A stretch of 5,268 nucleotides of DNA from Rhizobiaceae bacterium (GTDB lineage: Bacteria > Pseudomonadota > Alphaproteobacteria > Rhizobiales > Rhizobiaceae). The translations under genes and the position numbers were made by a program. Where the stretch lies: the NCBI GenBank assembly GCA_913776675.1, contig CAJYRE010000573.1, positions 1-5,268 of the forward strand, in the 5' to 3' direction. Under the pieces are notes generated by a model. The model ran no database searches, was not told where the DNA came from, and saw only the letters and a list, made by a program, of their open reading frames with translations. Positions 1 through 5,268 of the stretch are shown here, in pieces. Each line of letters begins with the position of its first letter. The stretch's first letter is position 1.

Positions 1-247
1 CACCGAGAGGTTCGGTACAAAGAGAAATGGCCACAGCCACACTGATTCCAATCAGCGTTCCGCCAAAGCGACCCAGAACCGCCATTTTGGTTTCATCCAG
101 CTTTTCCTGAGAAACAATGATGGCTGACATGGAAGCCCACACAGGGTGGGGCAACGCGACGGCCAAGGCAAGCGCATAGGCCAGACTGGCCGCAGCCGAA
201 CAGCGCAGGACAAAGGCAATGTGACGTGCAAAAGCATGTGCGGTCAT
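1..247 (-). CDS. FUSC-family (aromatic acid exporter-like) membrane protein, N-terminal fragment
   Basis: This reading frame starts at the ATG on the complement of 245-247 and stays open to the left edge, giving the first 82 residues of a longer protein. The translation begins MTAHAFARHIAFVLRCSAAA. It has a hydrophobic segment at about residues 12-32, the stretch HPVWASMSAIIVSQ at 34-47, then ETKMAVLGRFGGTLIG at 52-67 leading into a second long hydrophobic segment (about 62-77). The order of a membrane helix, W-x-S-M-S-A-I-I-V and then R-x-G-G-T-x-x-G is typical of the repeat in FUSC/fusaric-acid-resistance-like and aromatic-acid-exporter proteins. These are inner-membrane proteins linked to efflux of aromatic or organic acids. 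A purine-rich GGTGGGA seven bases before the ATG can serve as ribosome binding site. The substrate cannot be judged from this fragment. The family call is fairly safe and the function is only inferred from the family. Confidence 0.78.
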   Translation of the reverse strand, partial: MTAHAFARHIAFVLRCSAAASLAYALALAVALPHPVWASMSAIIVSQEKLDETKMAVLGRFGGTLIGISVAVAISLCTEPLG

Positions 248-578
248 TCTTTTATCCCACCTTTATCCCACGTGAGATTGTTCAGCGCGGCCTTAAAAAC
301 GATGCAATGATACAATATCTCTATGCAAAATTGGACATGAGGTTAAATTATTTAGATATGTCTAATTTTATAGATTCTGGTTGCGGTTTTTCAACAATGC
401 TTGCGCATTCTGATGTGACCGTAAGGCAGATCAGGTGATGCTTCAACACCAACCCTCTGCTGATCAGAAATGATATTGCCTTAAAAGCTTACGTGTTTTG
501 CCACTTTTTGGCCTTCTGCACGACATTTGCCCGTTACAGGATTGATGCATGATCACATCATAAAAGGGAGTTTAAGCG
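248..578. other. Divergent intergenic region, no gene recognised
   Basis: This 331-bp gap separates the minus-strand FUSC-like gene from the plus-strand small protein gene, so it should contain two divergent promoters. The part around 295-380 is clearly AT-richer than the flanking genes. Only weak dyads are visible: GATCAG (429-434) with CTGATC (460-465), which enclose a poor GGTG/CACC hairpin (434-450), and GCCA (500-503) with TGGC (509-512). I could not identify a -35/-10 pair I would defend. An open frame at 226-438 overlaps the FUSC start and does not look like protein-coding sequence. Confidence 0.5.
250..271. repeat. Two tandem 11-bp direct repeats in the leader of the FUSC-like gene
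   Basis: The 10-mer TTTATCCCAC occurs at 251-260 and again at 262-271, a period of 11 bases. It lies immediately upstream of the FUSC-like start codon, so on that gene's strand it reads GTGGGATAAA twice. The second copy supplies the probable Shine-Dalgarno sequence. One helical turn of spacing would suit a DNA-binding protein, but a small slippage duplication of the ribosome-binding region explains it equally well. Confidence 0.5.
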
Positions 579-803
579 ATGACCTATGATATTGAAGACA
601 TGACAATGACTGAAGTGTTGCGTGATCCTATGATTCGTCAGATGCTTCGCGCAGACGGTGTGGCCTTGAGTGATTTTGCTGTTCTGCTGGATGATGCGGC
701 CAAGCGCCGCCATTCAATGAAGCAGCAAGCTGCAATTGCCATTCCGGCCCCGCATGTGATTGGCCATCGTGTCGCAAACACGGCGTGCTGCCAGTCCCTT
801 TAA
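579..803 (+). CDS. Small conserved-looking hypothetical protein (74 aa)
   Basis: The start ATG is preceded by GGGAG (566-570) with an eight-base spacer, a good ribosome binding site, and the stop codon sits inside a rho-independent terminator. Both support a real, probably single-gene, transcription unit. The protein begins MTYDIEDMTMTEVLRDPMIR and continues QMLRADGVALSDFAVLLDDA. It is acidic at the start, predicted helical and has no signal peptide or membrane segment. The DPMIRxMxRADGVxxxxFAxLL pattern (residues about 17-38) resembles short cytosolic proteins I recall from other Rhizobiales, but no function is known to me. The tail (about 44-74) contains a basic stretch, KRRHSMKQQ, then an Ala/Pro/His-rich segment and two adjacent cysteines (CC) close to the C-terminus. 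It could be a small regulator or adaptor; this is not shown by the sequence. Confidence 0.72.
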   Translation: MTYDIEDMTMTEVLRDPMIRQMLRADGVALSDFAVLLDDAAKRRHSMKQQAAIAIPAPHVIGHRVANTACCQSL

Positions 804-821
804 ATTTCAGGGGGCTTTTTT
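793..821 (+). terminator. Rho-independent terminator of the 74-aa protein gene
   Basis: AGTCCC (793-798) can pair with GGGGCT (811-816), including one G-U pair, around a 12-base AT-rich loop. A run of six T residues (816-821) follows directly. The stem begins within the last codons of the small gene and the TAA stop lies in the loop, so the gene ends at its own terminator. Stem strength is modest. Confidence 0.68.
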
Positions 822-839
822 GATGGTTATCTGTTTATA

Positions 840-871
840 AGAGCGCCGCTCTTGTACAAATGCGGCGCTCT
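840..871. repeat. GC-rich perfect inverted repeat (10-bp arms)
   Basis: GAGCGCCGC at 841-849 is exactly complementary to GCGGCGCTC at 862-870, and the flanking A840/T871 adds a tenth pair. The 12-base loop contains the small palindrome TGTACA. It lies between the terminator of the upstream gene and the promoter of the exported protein gene. No T-run follows on either strand, so it is not a standard intrinsic terminator. It may be a second barrier to read-through, a processed RNA 3' end or a protein binding site. The ATG at 860-862 falls inside it, which argues against using that ATG as a start. Confidence 0.6.
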
Positions 872-880
872 CTGCTTGAT

Positions 881-909
881 TTGATCCATCCGGTCTGTCT
901 AGCTATAGA
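881..909 (+). promoter_or_regulatory. Candidate sigma-70-type promoter for the exported protein gene
   Basis: TTGATC (881-886) and TATAGA (904-909) are separated by exactly 17 bases, each matching four of six consensus positions. Transcription would start near 916, which is before the ATG at 935 and after the one at 860. It therefore fits the start that yields a signal peptide. This is prediction from sequence only. Confidence 0.45.
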
Positions 910-934
910 GATTGACTGTTTGGGATTTTCAATC

Positions 935-1408
935 ATGCTTATTGTGCGTTTGTTGCTTTCAGCACTGCTGATTTCTGTCGAATTTCCCGCCATGGCTGCC
1001 GATGCGTCGCCGCCGCAATTTGGAACTGTCAAGGGACACTGTCTCGGGCTTTCCATTGGCGATCAGGATTTTTCCAAAGCCTGTGCAGAACAACTCGGAC
1101 GAAGTCTGCATGCGGACGGACGCTCCGGCCTGTATTTTTTTGTGGGTCCAACCCACATCATGACGTTCAGCGGACGGGCGCAAAAGGACACGTCCCGTGA
1201 CAAAACCAAACTGGAAACCCTGACAATTGATCAGGTTGTGCTGAATGATGGTAGCGGCAGCAAAACAGCCGTTCAAACCCTTGAGGCCCAGGGCAGTTGC
1301 TCAACCGTGCAGAAAAGCCCGACCGATTTTCTGGTCAGTTGTCGTGGCAATCTGCAAAAGGGCACGAAGTTCGCCGCCAGTTTTGAAATTGAAAAATCCG
1401 TAGAATAA
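935..1408 (+). CDS. Small exported hypothetical protein with four cysteines (157 aa)
   Basis: I do not recognise the family. From the ATG at 935 the protein starts MLIVRLLLSALLISVEFPAM and continues AADASPP: a short positive n-region, a hydrophobic core (residues about 6-17) and an A-M-A signal peptidase I site, with cleavage most likely after residue 21. It should therefore be periplasmic or secreted. The mature part of about 136 residues has four cysteines in the contexts GHC, KAC, GSC and VSC, enough for two disulphides. It is rich in Thr/Ser/Lys and short alternating strands, suggesting a small beta-rich domain. There is no visible catalytic motif, lipobox or membrane anchor. A longer frame begins at 860, but it has no ribosome binding site, would bury the signal peptide at residue 26 and starts inside a hairpin. 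A weak GGGA (922-925) precedes the chosen ATG by nine bases. It stands alone, convergent with the isomerase gene. Confidence 0.75.
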   Translation: MLIVRLLLSALLISVEFPAMAADASPPQFGTVKGHCLGLSIGDQDFSKACAEQLGRSLHADGRSGLYFFVGPTHIMTFSGRAQKDTSRDKTKLETLTIDQVVLNDGSGSKTAVQTLEAQGSCSTVQKSPTDFLVSCRGNLQKGTKFAASFEIEKSVE

Positions 1409-1418
1409 GAGATTCAAT

Positions 1419-1430
1419 CTGCTTTTGCAG
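1419..1430. repeat. Short hairpin CTGC-TTTT-GCAG
   Basis: CTGC (1419-1422) and GCAG (1427-1430) form a tight tetraloop hairpin, extendable by the pair T1418/A1431. It lies ten bases after the stop of the exported protein gene and abuts the larger inverted repeat. On the minus strand it follows that larger repeat, so it may add to termination of the isomerase transcript. It is weak on its own. Confidence 0.35.
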
Positions 1431-1505
1431 AGACTGTCACCGTTTTACAGCCCCGTGCGCCATATATGGCGCACAAAGGTTCGCAGTAACAAACAGTGAC
1501 AGTCT
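1431..1505. terminator. Nested inverted repeat between convergent genes, probable terminator
   Basis: The outer arms AGACTGTCAC (1431-1440) and GTGACAGTCT (1496-1505) are perfectly complementary. Inside them GTTT (1442-1445) can pair with AAAC (1491-1494), and TAC (1446-1448) with GTA (1486-1488), with small bulges. At the centre is a perfect 20-bp palindrome with no spacer, GTGCGCCATA/TATGGCGCAC (1455-1474). On the plus strand the outer stem is followed by TTTTGTTT, so it can act as an intrinsic terminator for the exported protein gene. On the minus strand no good T-run follows. Its position between two converging genes fits termination. Its size and nested symmetry are also compatible with a palindromic intergenic repeat of the kind common in Rhizobiales, which cannot be settled from a single copy. 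Confidence 0.6.
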
Positions 1506-1514
1506 TTTGTTTGA

Positions 1515-2771
1515 TCAGACCACAAGTGGTGTCTGGGCAATCATTTTGGTCAGGCTGCCTTCTGCCGGGAAAAGCGGAATGAGGCAGGCTTGCAGGGCGT
1601 GGTAAATGTCGCCCTTGCCGGGAAACAGGCTGTTGGCGGGTTGCAAATCCTCTGTCAATTCTTCGTGCCAGCCGCCGAATGTCTTGTCGATGCTGTTGTT
1701 GGCAATGAAATTCCAGATCTTGCGATATTGATCCTCATTGAGGATCGTGCCCTGATGGTAATTGAGGAAATGCGCCGCTGCGGCCCCCTCGCATAAAGGC
1801 CACCAGAGTTTGAAGGTCTTGGCGGGCACATTGTCCCAATCCAGCGTGTAGTAGAAGCCGCCGAGCTTGCGGTCCCAACCCAGCAGCATGGATTGATAAA
1901 ACAGGCCGCGCGCCGCTTCCGACATCCACTCATATTTTTTACCGCTCAAGGCCCAGAGCTGCAAAACAAGGCGGGTCCACTCCAGCCAATGGCCGGGCGT
2001 GGTGCCTGCGGGGCGGAACATTTCATTGGGGTGATAGTAATTGCGATCCACCACCCAGTCTTCGTTGAAGTGTTCTGGCACGCGAAACGCTTCTTCACGG
2101 GCGCGGCGGTTGATGATCAGATCGGCAATGCGCACAGCCTTGTCGAGATAGTGCTTTTCGCCGGTGGCTTCAAAAGCAGCCATCAGCGATTCCGTCAGGT
2201 GCATGTTGGAATTCTGGCCGCGATAGCCAGCCACGGGTTCCCAGTCTTCGGAAAACTCCTCGGCAATCGCGCCGTGGCGCTGTTCCCAGAATTTGGTTTC
2301 CAGAACTTCAGTAATGTCTTCCAACAGACGATCGGCCAGCGGGTGGCCAATGGCCTTGGCAGAGGAGGCTGCCAGCAGCACAAAAGCATGGCCATAGCCC
2401 TGTTTGGAGCCGTCAGCGACGCCATCATCATTCAATTGCCAGAAATAGCCGCCGTTCTTCTCATCCCGGTGCTTACGCCACAGATAGCGCATGCCATGAT
2501 CGACCACATCGGCAGCCCCCGGCCGCCCAAGCATGTCGCCAATGGCATAGCAATGCACCATGCGGGCGCTGGTATGAATGCCGCGAACGGGATTGTCGGT
2601 CGAAAGCGGGCTGCCATCGCGCGCCAGATCATAGAACCCGCCCTTGGGGTTGATGGTTGTACGCTGGAAAAAATCGAACAAACCATCGGCCTGATCCAGA
2701 AGCCATTTGCGGTGATAGGGGCGTTTGCTCCAGTTGGCGGGTAAAGGTGTGGCTTCAGCGGTACTCGACAT
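1515..2771 (-). CDS. AGE-family aldose-ketose isomerase/epimerase, YihS/mannose isomerase-like (418 aa)
   Basis: The protein belongs to the N-acylglucosamine 2-epimerase superfamily, (alpha/alpha)6-barrel enzymes that interconvert aldoses with ketoses or 2-epimers. It resembles E. coli YihS along most of its length, as I recall that sequence. Shared stretches are TSARMVHCY (68-75), GRPGAADVVDHG (82-93), SKQGYGHAF (122-130), QNSNMH (186-191), GTTPGHWLEW (256-265), WWPLCEG (323-329) and GKGDIYHALQ (385-394). By analogy with YihS, His261 and His391 are the catalytic acid/base pair, with Arg70, His191, Glu264 and Glu328 lining the sugar site; all are present. No signal peptide is visible, so it should be cytosolic. 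The start at 2771 is chosen because GGAGG sits five bases upstream; the longer frame from 2831 has no such site. The natural substrate (mannose/fructose, a glucose epimer or sulfoquinovose) cannot be told from sequence; nothing nearby suggests sulfosugar metabolism. It diverges from metH. Confidence 0.9.
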   Translation of the reverse strand: MSSTAEATPLPANWSKRPYHRKWLLDQADGLFDFFQRTTINPKGGFYDLARDGSPLSTDNPVRGIHTSARMVHCYAIGDMLGRPGAADVVDHGMRYLWRKHRDEKNGGYFWQLNDDGVADGSKQGYGHAFVLLAASSAKAIGHPLADRLLEDITEVLETKFWEQRHGAIAEEFSEDWEPVAGYRGQNSNMHLTESLMAAFEATGEKHYLDKAVRIADLIINRRAREEAFRVPEHFNEDWVVDRNYYHPNEMFRPAGTTPGHWLEWTRLVLQLWALSGKKYEWMSEAARGLFYQSMLLGWDRKLGGFYYTLDWDNVPAKTFKLWWPLCEGAAAAHFLNYHQGTILNEDQYRKIWNFIANNSIDKTFGGWHEELTEDLQPANSLFPGKGDIYHALQACLIPLFPAEGSLTKMIAQTPLVV

Positions 2772-2776
2772 TTTTT

Positions 2777-2781
2777 CCTCC
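2777..2781 (-). promoter_or_regulatory. Ribosome binding site fixing the isomerase start
   Basis: On the minus strand the sequence reads GGAGG, five A residues, then the ATG at 2771-2769. This is a near-ideal Shine-Dalgarno arrangement and decides the start against the upstream in-frame ATG at 2831, which lies within the predicted promoter. Confidence 0.85.
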
Positions 2782-2802
2782 GGCAACGAATATTCACCAA
2801 CA

Positions 2803-2831
2803 TCTATAAAGACTTCATGACATATTGTCAC
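2803..2831 (-). promoter_or_regulatory. Candidate promoter of the isomerase gene
   Basis: On the minus strand GTGACA (complement of 2826-2831, five of six matches to the -35 consensus) and TATAGA (complement of 2803-2808, four of six) are separated by 17 bases. Transcription would begin near 2796, leaving a leader of about 25 bases with the GGAGG site. The -35 is part of the dyad GTCAC-G-GTGAC (2827-2837), so a regulator bound there could control access. Confidence 0.5.
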
Positions 2832-2837
2832 GGTGAC
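2827..2837. promoter_or_regulatory. Dyad GTCAC-G-GTGAC over the isomerase -35 box
   Basis: Two five-base arms, perfectly complementary around one G, overlap the predicted -35 element of the isomerase promoter. The symmetry is short and could arise by chance, so it is offered only as a possible binding site. Confidence 0.3.
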
Positions 2838-2843
2838 GGATAA

Positions 2844-2858
2844 CCTGATTTTATCAGG
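2844..2858. promoter_or_regulatory. Dyad CCTGAT-TTT-ATCAGG in the divergent promoter region
   Basis: The six-base arms (2844-2849 and 2853-2858) are perfectly complementary around three T residues. The dyad lies midway between the isomerase promoter and the metH operator candidate, just upstream of TATATT (2862-2867). It may be an activator or repressor site. It is unlikely to act as an RNA hairpin for metH because it probably lies upstream of the transcription start. Confidence 0.35.
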
Positions 2859-2861
2859 GCG

Positions 2862-2871
2862 TATATTGACA
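2862..2871 (+). promoter_or_regulatory. Candidate metH promoter elements
   Basis: Two overlapping readings are possible. TATATT (2862-2867) matches five of six positions of a -10 box but lacks a good -35, and would give a start near 2874. TTGACA (2866-2871) is a perfect -35 box but has only poor -10 candidates 16-18 bases downstream (2888-2895). Either way the promoter is overlapped or immediately followed by the palindrome at 2869-2888, and the metH leader would be at most about 50 bases. Confidence 0.4.
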
Positions 2872-2888
2872 TAAACATATCTTTATGT
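2869..2888. promoter_or_regulatory. Near-perfect 20-bp palindrome, candidate SahR/ArsR-type operator for metH
   Basis: The half sites ACATAAACAT (2869-2878) and ATCTTTATGT (2879-2888) are complementary at nine of ten positions; only C2876/C2881 fail to pair. The site covers the likely start region of metH transcription, the position expected of a repressor operator. From memory, ArsR-family methionine-cycle repressors (SahR and relatives, sensing S-adenosylhomocysteine) control metH in several proteobacteria through AT-rich palindromes of the ATAAAGATATCTTTAT type, which this resembles. The assignment to that regulator is inference; the symmetry is seen directly. Confidence 0.55.
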
Positions 2889-2911
2889 GACTTGATTGTG
2901 ATGTTGGGAAC

Positions 2912-2918
2912 GGAAGGA
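2912..2918 (+). promoter_or_regulatory. metH ribosome binding site
   Basis: GGAAGGA lies seven bases before the ATG at 2926, a strong Shine-Dalgarno sequence. It supports that ATG as the metH start, and the translation from there keeps the N-terminal extension usual before the [13 protein letters not shown] motif. Confidence 0.8.
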
Positions 2919-2925
2919 CACCGCG

Positions 2926-5268
2926 ATGCTTGATCAATTGTTTGGACGCGAAGGCGCGAACCGTGATGGTGCGGAGATCCTGAAAGCCCTGCAACAGGCA
3001 GCGCGTGAACGTATTCTGATCCTTGACGGTGCGATGGGTACCGAAATTCAAGGTCTTGGTCTCGATGAAGATGATTTTCGCGGCGAGCGTTTCATCGGCT
3101 GCGCCTGCCACCAGAAAGGCAATAACGACCTTCTGATCCTGACCCAGCCGGATGCCATTGAAGATATTCACTTCCGCTATGCCATGGCGGGGGCAGATAT
3201 TATTGAAACCAACACGTTTTCCTCCACGCGAATTGCTCAGGCCGATTATCAGATGGAAGGGGCGGTTTACGATCTCAACAAGCATGGTGCGCAGGTGGTG
3301 CGTCGCGCCATTGCCCGCGCAGAACGCGAAGATGGCAAGCGCCGCTTTGTGGCCGGTGCCATTGGCCCAACCAACCGCACAGCCTCGATTTCGCCGGATG
3401 TGAACAATCCAGGCTATCGCGCCGTGTCCTTTGATGATCTGCGTCTGGCTTATGGTGAGCAGATTGATGGTTTGATTGATGGCGGTGCCGATATCATCCT
3501 CATCGAGACGATTTTTGATACGCTGAACGCCAAGGCTGCGATTTTCGCCTGCGAAGAACGCTTCCTTGCCAAGGGCATTCGTTTGCCGGTGATGATTTCC
3601 GGCACGATCACCGATCTTTCGGGCCGCACGCTGTCTGGTCAGACGCCTTCTGCTTTCTGGAATTCCGTGCGCCATGCCAAGCCGTTCACCATCGGCCTGA
3701 ACTGTGCCTTGGGTGCCGATGCCATGCGTCCGCATTTGCAGGAATTGTCAGGCATTGCCGATACGTTCGTTTCTGCTTACCCCAACGCTGGTCTGCCGAA
3801 TGAATTTGGTCAGTATGACCAAAGCCCGGAATTTATGGCCAAGCTGGTGGGCAGTTTTGCCGATGAGGGCATTGTCAACGTGGTCGGCGGCTGCTGCGGC
3901 TCCACACCTGCGCATATTCAGGCGATTGCTGAGGCGGTGAAGGGCAAGGCTCCGCGTCAGCCGGTTGAGCATCGCCCGTTCATGTCGCTGTCGGGCCTTG
4001 AGCCGTTTGAGTTGACCAAGGACATTCCTTTCGTCAACGTTGGCGAACGCACCAACGTTACGGGGTCTGCCAAGTTCCGCAAGCTGATCACCGCTGGCGA
4101 TTATAATGCTGCCCTCGTGGTGGCCCGTGATCAGGTGGAAAACGGCGCGCAGATCATTGACATCAATATGGATGAAGGCCTGATCGATTCGGAAAAGGCC
4201 ATGGTTGAGTTCCTCAACCTGATTGCCGCCGAGCCGGATATTGCCCGTGTTCCGGTGATGATTGACTCATCCAAATTCCAGATCATCGAATCTGGCCTGA
4301 AATGCGTGCAGGGTAAGCCGATCGTCAATTCCATCTCGCTGAAGGAAGGCGAGGAGAATTTCATCGCGCAGGCCAAGCTGATCCGCAATTACGGAGCCGC
4401 TGTTGTCGTCATGGCTTTTGATGAGCAGGGGCAGGCGGACACCTATGAGCGCAAGGTAGAAATCTGTTCCCGCGCTTACAAGATCCTCACCGAGGAAGCC
4501 GGTTTTGCGCCGGAAGATATTATCTTCGACCCAAATGTGTTTGCCGTTGCCACCGGCATTGAAGAACACAACAATTACGGTGTGGATTTCATTGAGGCCA
4601 CCCGCACCATCCGTCAGAACATGCCGCTGGTGCATATTTCCGGCGGTGTGTCCAACCTGTCATTCTCCTTCCGCGGCAATGAGCCTGTGCGCGAGGCGAT
4701 GCATGCCGTGTTCCTCTACCACGCCATTCAGGCGGGCATGGATATGGGCATTGTCAACGCTGGTCAGTTGGCGGTGTATGAAAGCATTGATCCAGAATTG
4801 CGCGAAGCCTGCGAAGACGTGGTGCTGAACCGCCGCGCCGATGGCACAGAGCGCTTGCTGGAAGTGGCCGAGCGCTATCGCGGCACGGGCGAGGCGAAGG
4901 CCCGTGTGCAGGATATGTCATGGCGTGAACTGCCCGTGGAAAAGCGGCTGGAACACGCGCTGGTCAATGGCATCACGGAATTTATCGATGCCGATACGGA
5001 AGAAGCGCGTCAGGCTGCCGAGCGCCCGTTGCACGTCATTGAAGGTCCGCTGATGGCGGGCATGAATGTGGTGGGCGACCTGTTTGGTGCGGGCAAAATG
5101 TTCCTGCCGCAGGTGGTGAAATCTGCCCGCGTCATGAAACAGGCCGTGGCCGTGCTTCTGCCTTACATGGAAGAGGAAAAGCGCCAGAATGGCGGCTCTG
5201 GTGAGCGCGAAGCCGCAGGCAAGGTGCTGATGGCCACCGTGAAGGGCGATGTGCATGACATCGGCAAG
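2926..5268 (+). CDS. metH: Cobalamin-dependent methionine synthase MetH (5-methyltetrahydrofolate-homocysteine methyltransferase), 3'-truncated by window
   Basis: MetH moves a methyl group from 5-methyltetrahydrofolate to cob(I)alamin and then to homocysteine, making methionine in the cytosol. The 781 codons present cover nearly two-thirds of a typical 1,230-1,260-residue enzyme. Domain order is normal. The homocysteine-binding barrel (about 28-340) starts at [13 protein letters not shown] and carries the zinc ligands Cys260 (GLNC), Cys323 and Cys324 (GGCCG). The pterin-binding barrel (about 365-625) has [11 protein letters not shown] at 371-381, DINMDEG at 412-418 and MIDSS at 445-449. The four-helix cap (about 660-755) includes [20 protein letters not shown] at 717-736. 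The cobalamin-binding domain begins with GDVHDIGK (774-781), where Asp775, His777 and Gly780 form the D-x-H-x-x-G motif and His777 is the lower axial cobalt ligand. The frame is intact to the last base. Whether the C-terminal SAM-binding reactivation domain is present cannot be seen. It is divergent from the isomerase and probably repressed through the palindrome at 2869-2888. Confidence 0.98.
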   Translation, partial: MLDQLFGREGANRDGAEILKALQQAARERILILDGAMGTEIQGLGLDEDDFRGERFIGCACHQKGNNDLLILTQPDAIEDIHFRYAMAGADIIETNTFSSTRIAQADYQMEGAVYDLNKHGAQVVRRAIARAEREDGKRRFVAGAIGPTNRTASISPDVNNPGYRAVSFDDLRLAYGEQIDGLIDGGADIILIETIFDTLNAKAAIFACEERFLAKGIRLPVMISGTITDLSGRTLSGQTPSAFWNSVRHAKPFTIGLNCALGADAMRPHLQELSGIADTFVSAYPNAGLPNEFGQYDQSPEFMAKLVGSFADEGIVNVVGGCCGSTPAHIQAIAEAVKGKAPRQPVEHRPFMSLSGLEPFELTKDIPFVNVGERTNVTGSAKFRKLITAGDYNAALVVARDQVENGAQIIDINMDEGLIDSEKAMVEFLNLIAAEPDIARVPVMIDSSKFQIIESGLKCVQGKPIVNSISLKEGEENFIAQAKLIRNYGAAVVVMAFDEQGQADTYERKVEICSRAYKILTEEAGFAPEDIIFDPNVFAVATGIEEHNNYGVDFIEATRTIRQNMPLVHISGGVSNLSFSFRGNEPVREAMHAVFLYHAIQAGMDMGIVNAGQLAVYESIDPELREACEDVVLNRRADGTERLLEVAERYRGTGEAKARVQDMSWRELPVEKRLEHALVNGITEFIDADTEEARQAAERPLHVIEGPLMAGMNVVGDLFGAGKMFLPQVVKSARVMKQAVAVLLPYMEEEKRQNGGSGEREAAGKVLMATVKGDVHDIGK

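Noticed and set aside
52..237. 61-codon minus-strand frame at the left edge
   Set aside because: It is an out-of-frame shadow of the FUSC-like coding sequence, whose real frame is open to the window edge and gives membrane segments and family motifs.
226..438. 70-codon plus-strand frame in the left intergenic region
   Set aside because: It overlaps the start of the FUSC-like gene on the other strand, has no Shine-Dalgarno sequence, runs through AT-rich spacer and has an unpatterned translation.
860..934. Upstream start (ATG at 860) for the exported protein
   Set aside because: The ATG is inside a GC hairpin, lacks a ribosome binding site, is upstream of the likely promoter, and would bury the signal peptide behind 25 residues. 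The 935 start explains the sequence better.
1455..1474. Insertion sequence end or attachment site at the 20-bp palindrome
   Set aside because: There is no transposase or integrase, no matching second end and no target duplication around the element (flanks TTGCAG and TTTGTT differ).
1893..2744. 283-codon open frame on the plus strand, antisense to the isomerase
   Set aside because: It is opposite a confidently identified AGE-family gene, has no ribosome binding site worth noting and no family resemblance.
2772..2831. 20-residue N-terminal extension of the isomerase from the ATG at 2831
   Set aside because: The internal ATG at 2771 has a near-ideal GGAGG site, and the extension overlaps the predicted promoter and looks noncoding.
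2872..2925. SAM, SAH or cobalamin riboswitch in the metH leader
   Set aside because: The predicted leader is at most about 50 bases and shows none of the conserved cores I know (no B12-box, no SAM-II-type pseudoknot segments). The dyads are better explained as protein binding sites.
2854..3735. 293-codon open frame on the minus strand, antisense to metH
   Set aside because: It lies opposite an unmistakable, intact metH coding sequence. The encoded protein has no recognisable motif and the length is explained by metH codon bias lacking stop complements in that frame.

Overview
The window looks like ordinary chromosomal sequence from an alphaproteobacterium, most likely Rhizobiales and close to Brucella/Ochrobactrum. 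I base this on the flavour of the MetH protein, the moderately high G+C, and a metH gene divergent from an AGE-family sugar isomerase, an arrangement I recall from Brucella-type genomes. I could not search a database, so the taxon is an inference. I found no mobile element, CRISPR array, rRNA or tRNA.

Layout from left to right. Positions 1-247 (minus) hold the N-terminus of a FUSC/aromatic-acid-exporter-type membrane protein that runs off the left edge. Positions 248-578 are an AT-richer spacer with no convincing gene. Positions 579-803 (plus) encode a 74-residue cytosolic protein of unknown function with a good ribosome binding site, and a rho-independent terminator overlaps its stop codon. 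Positions 935-1408 (plus) encode a small exported protein with a Sec signal peptide and four cysteines in the mature part; a plausible promoter lies at 881-909. A complex inverted repeat (1431-1505) separates it from a convergent gene, the YihS-like aldose-ketose isomerase at 1515-2771 (minus). Across a 154-bp divergent promoter region starts metH (2926 to the right edge, plus), cobalamin-dependent methionine synthase. The window contains 781 codons of it and stops inside the cobalamin-ligand motif.

The genes do not form one pathway. MetH belongs to the methionine/SAM cycle and the isomerase to sugar interconversion. The two share only a promoter region, which is rich in dyad symmetry: a near-perfect 20-bp palindrome at 2869-2888 is a good candidate operator for a methionine-cycle repressor.

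The most interesting signals are that operator, the nested palindrome structure at 1431-1505, and the two small uncharacterised proteins. I found no evidence of a new multi-gene system.
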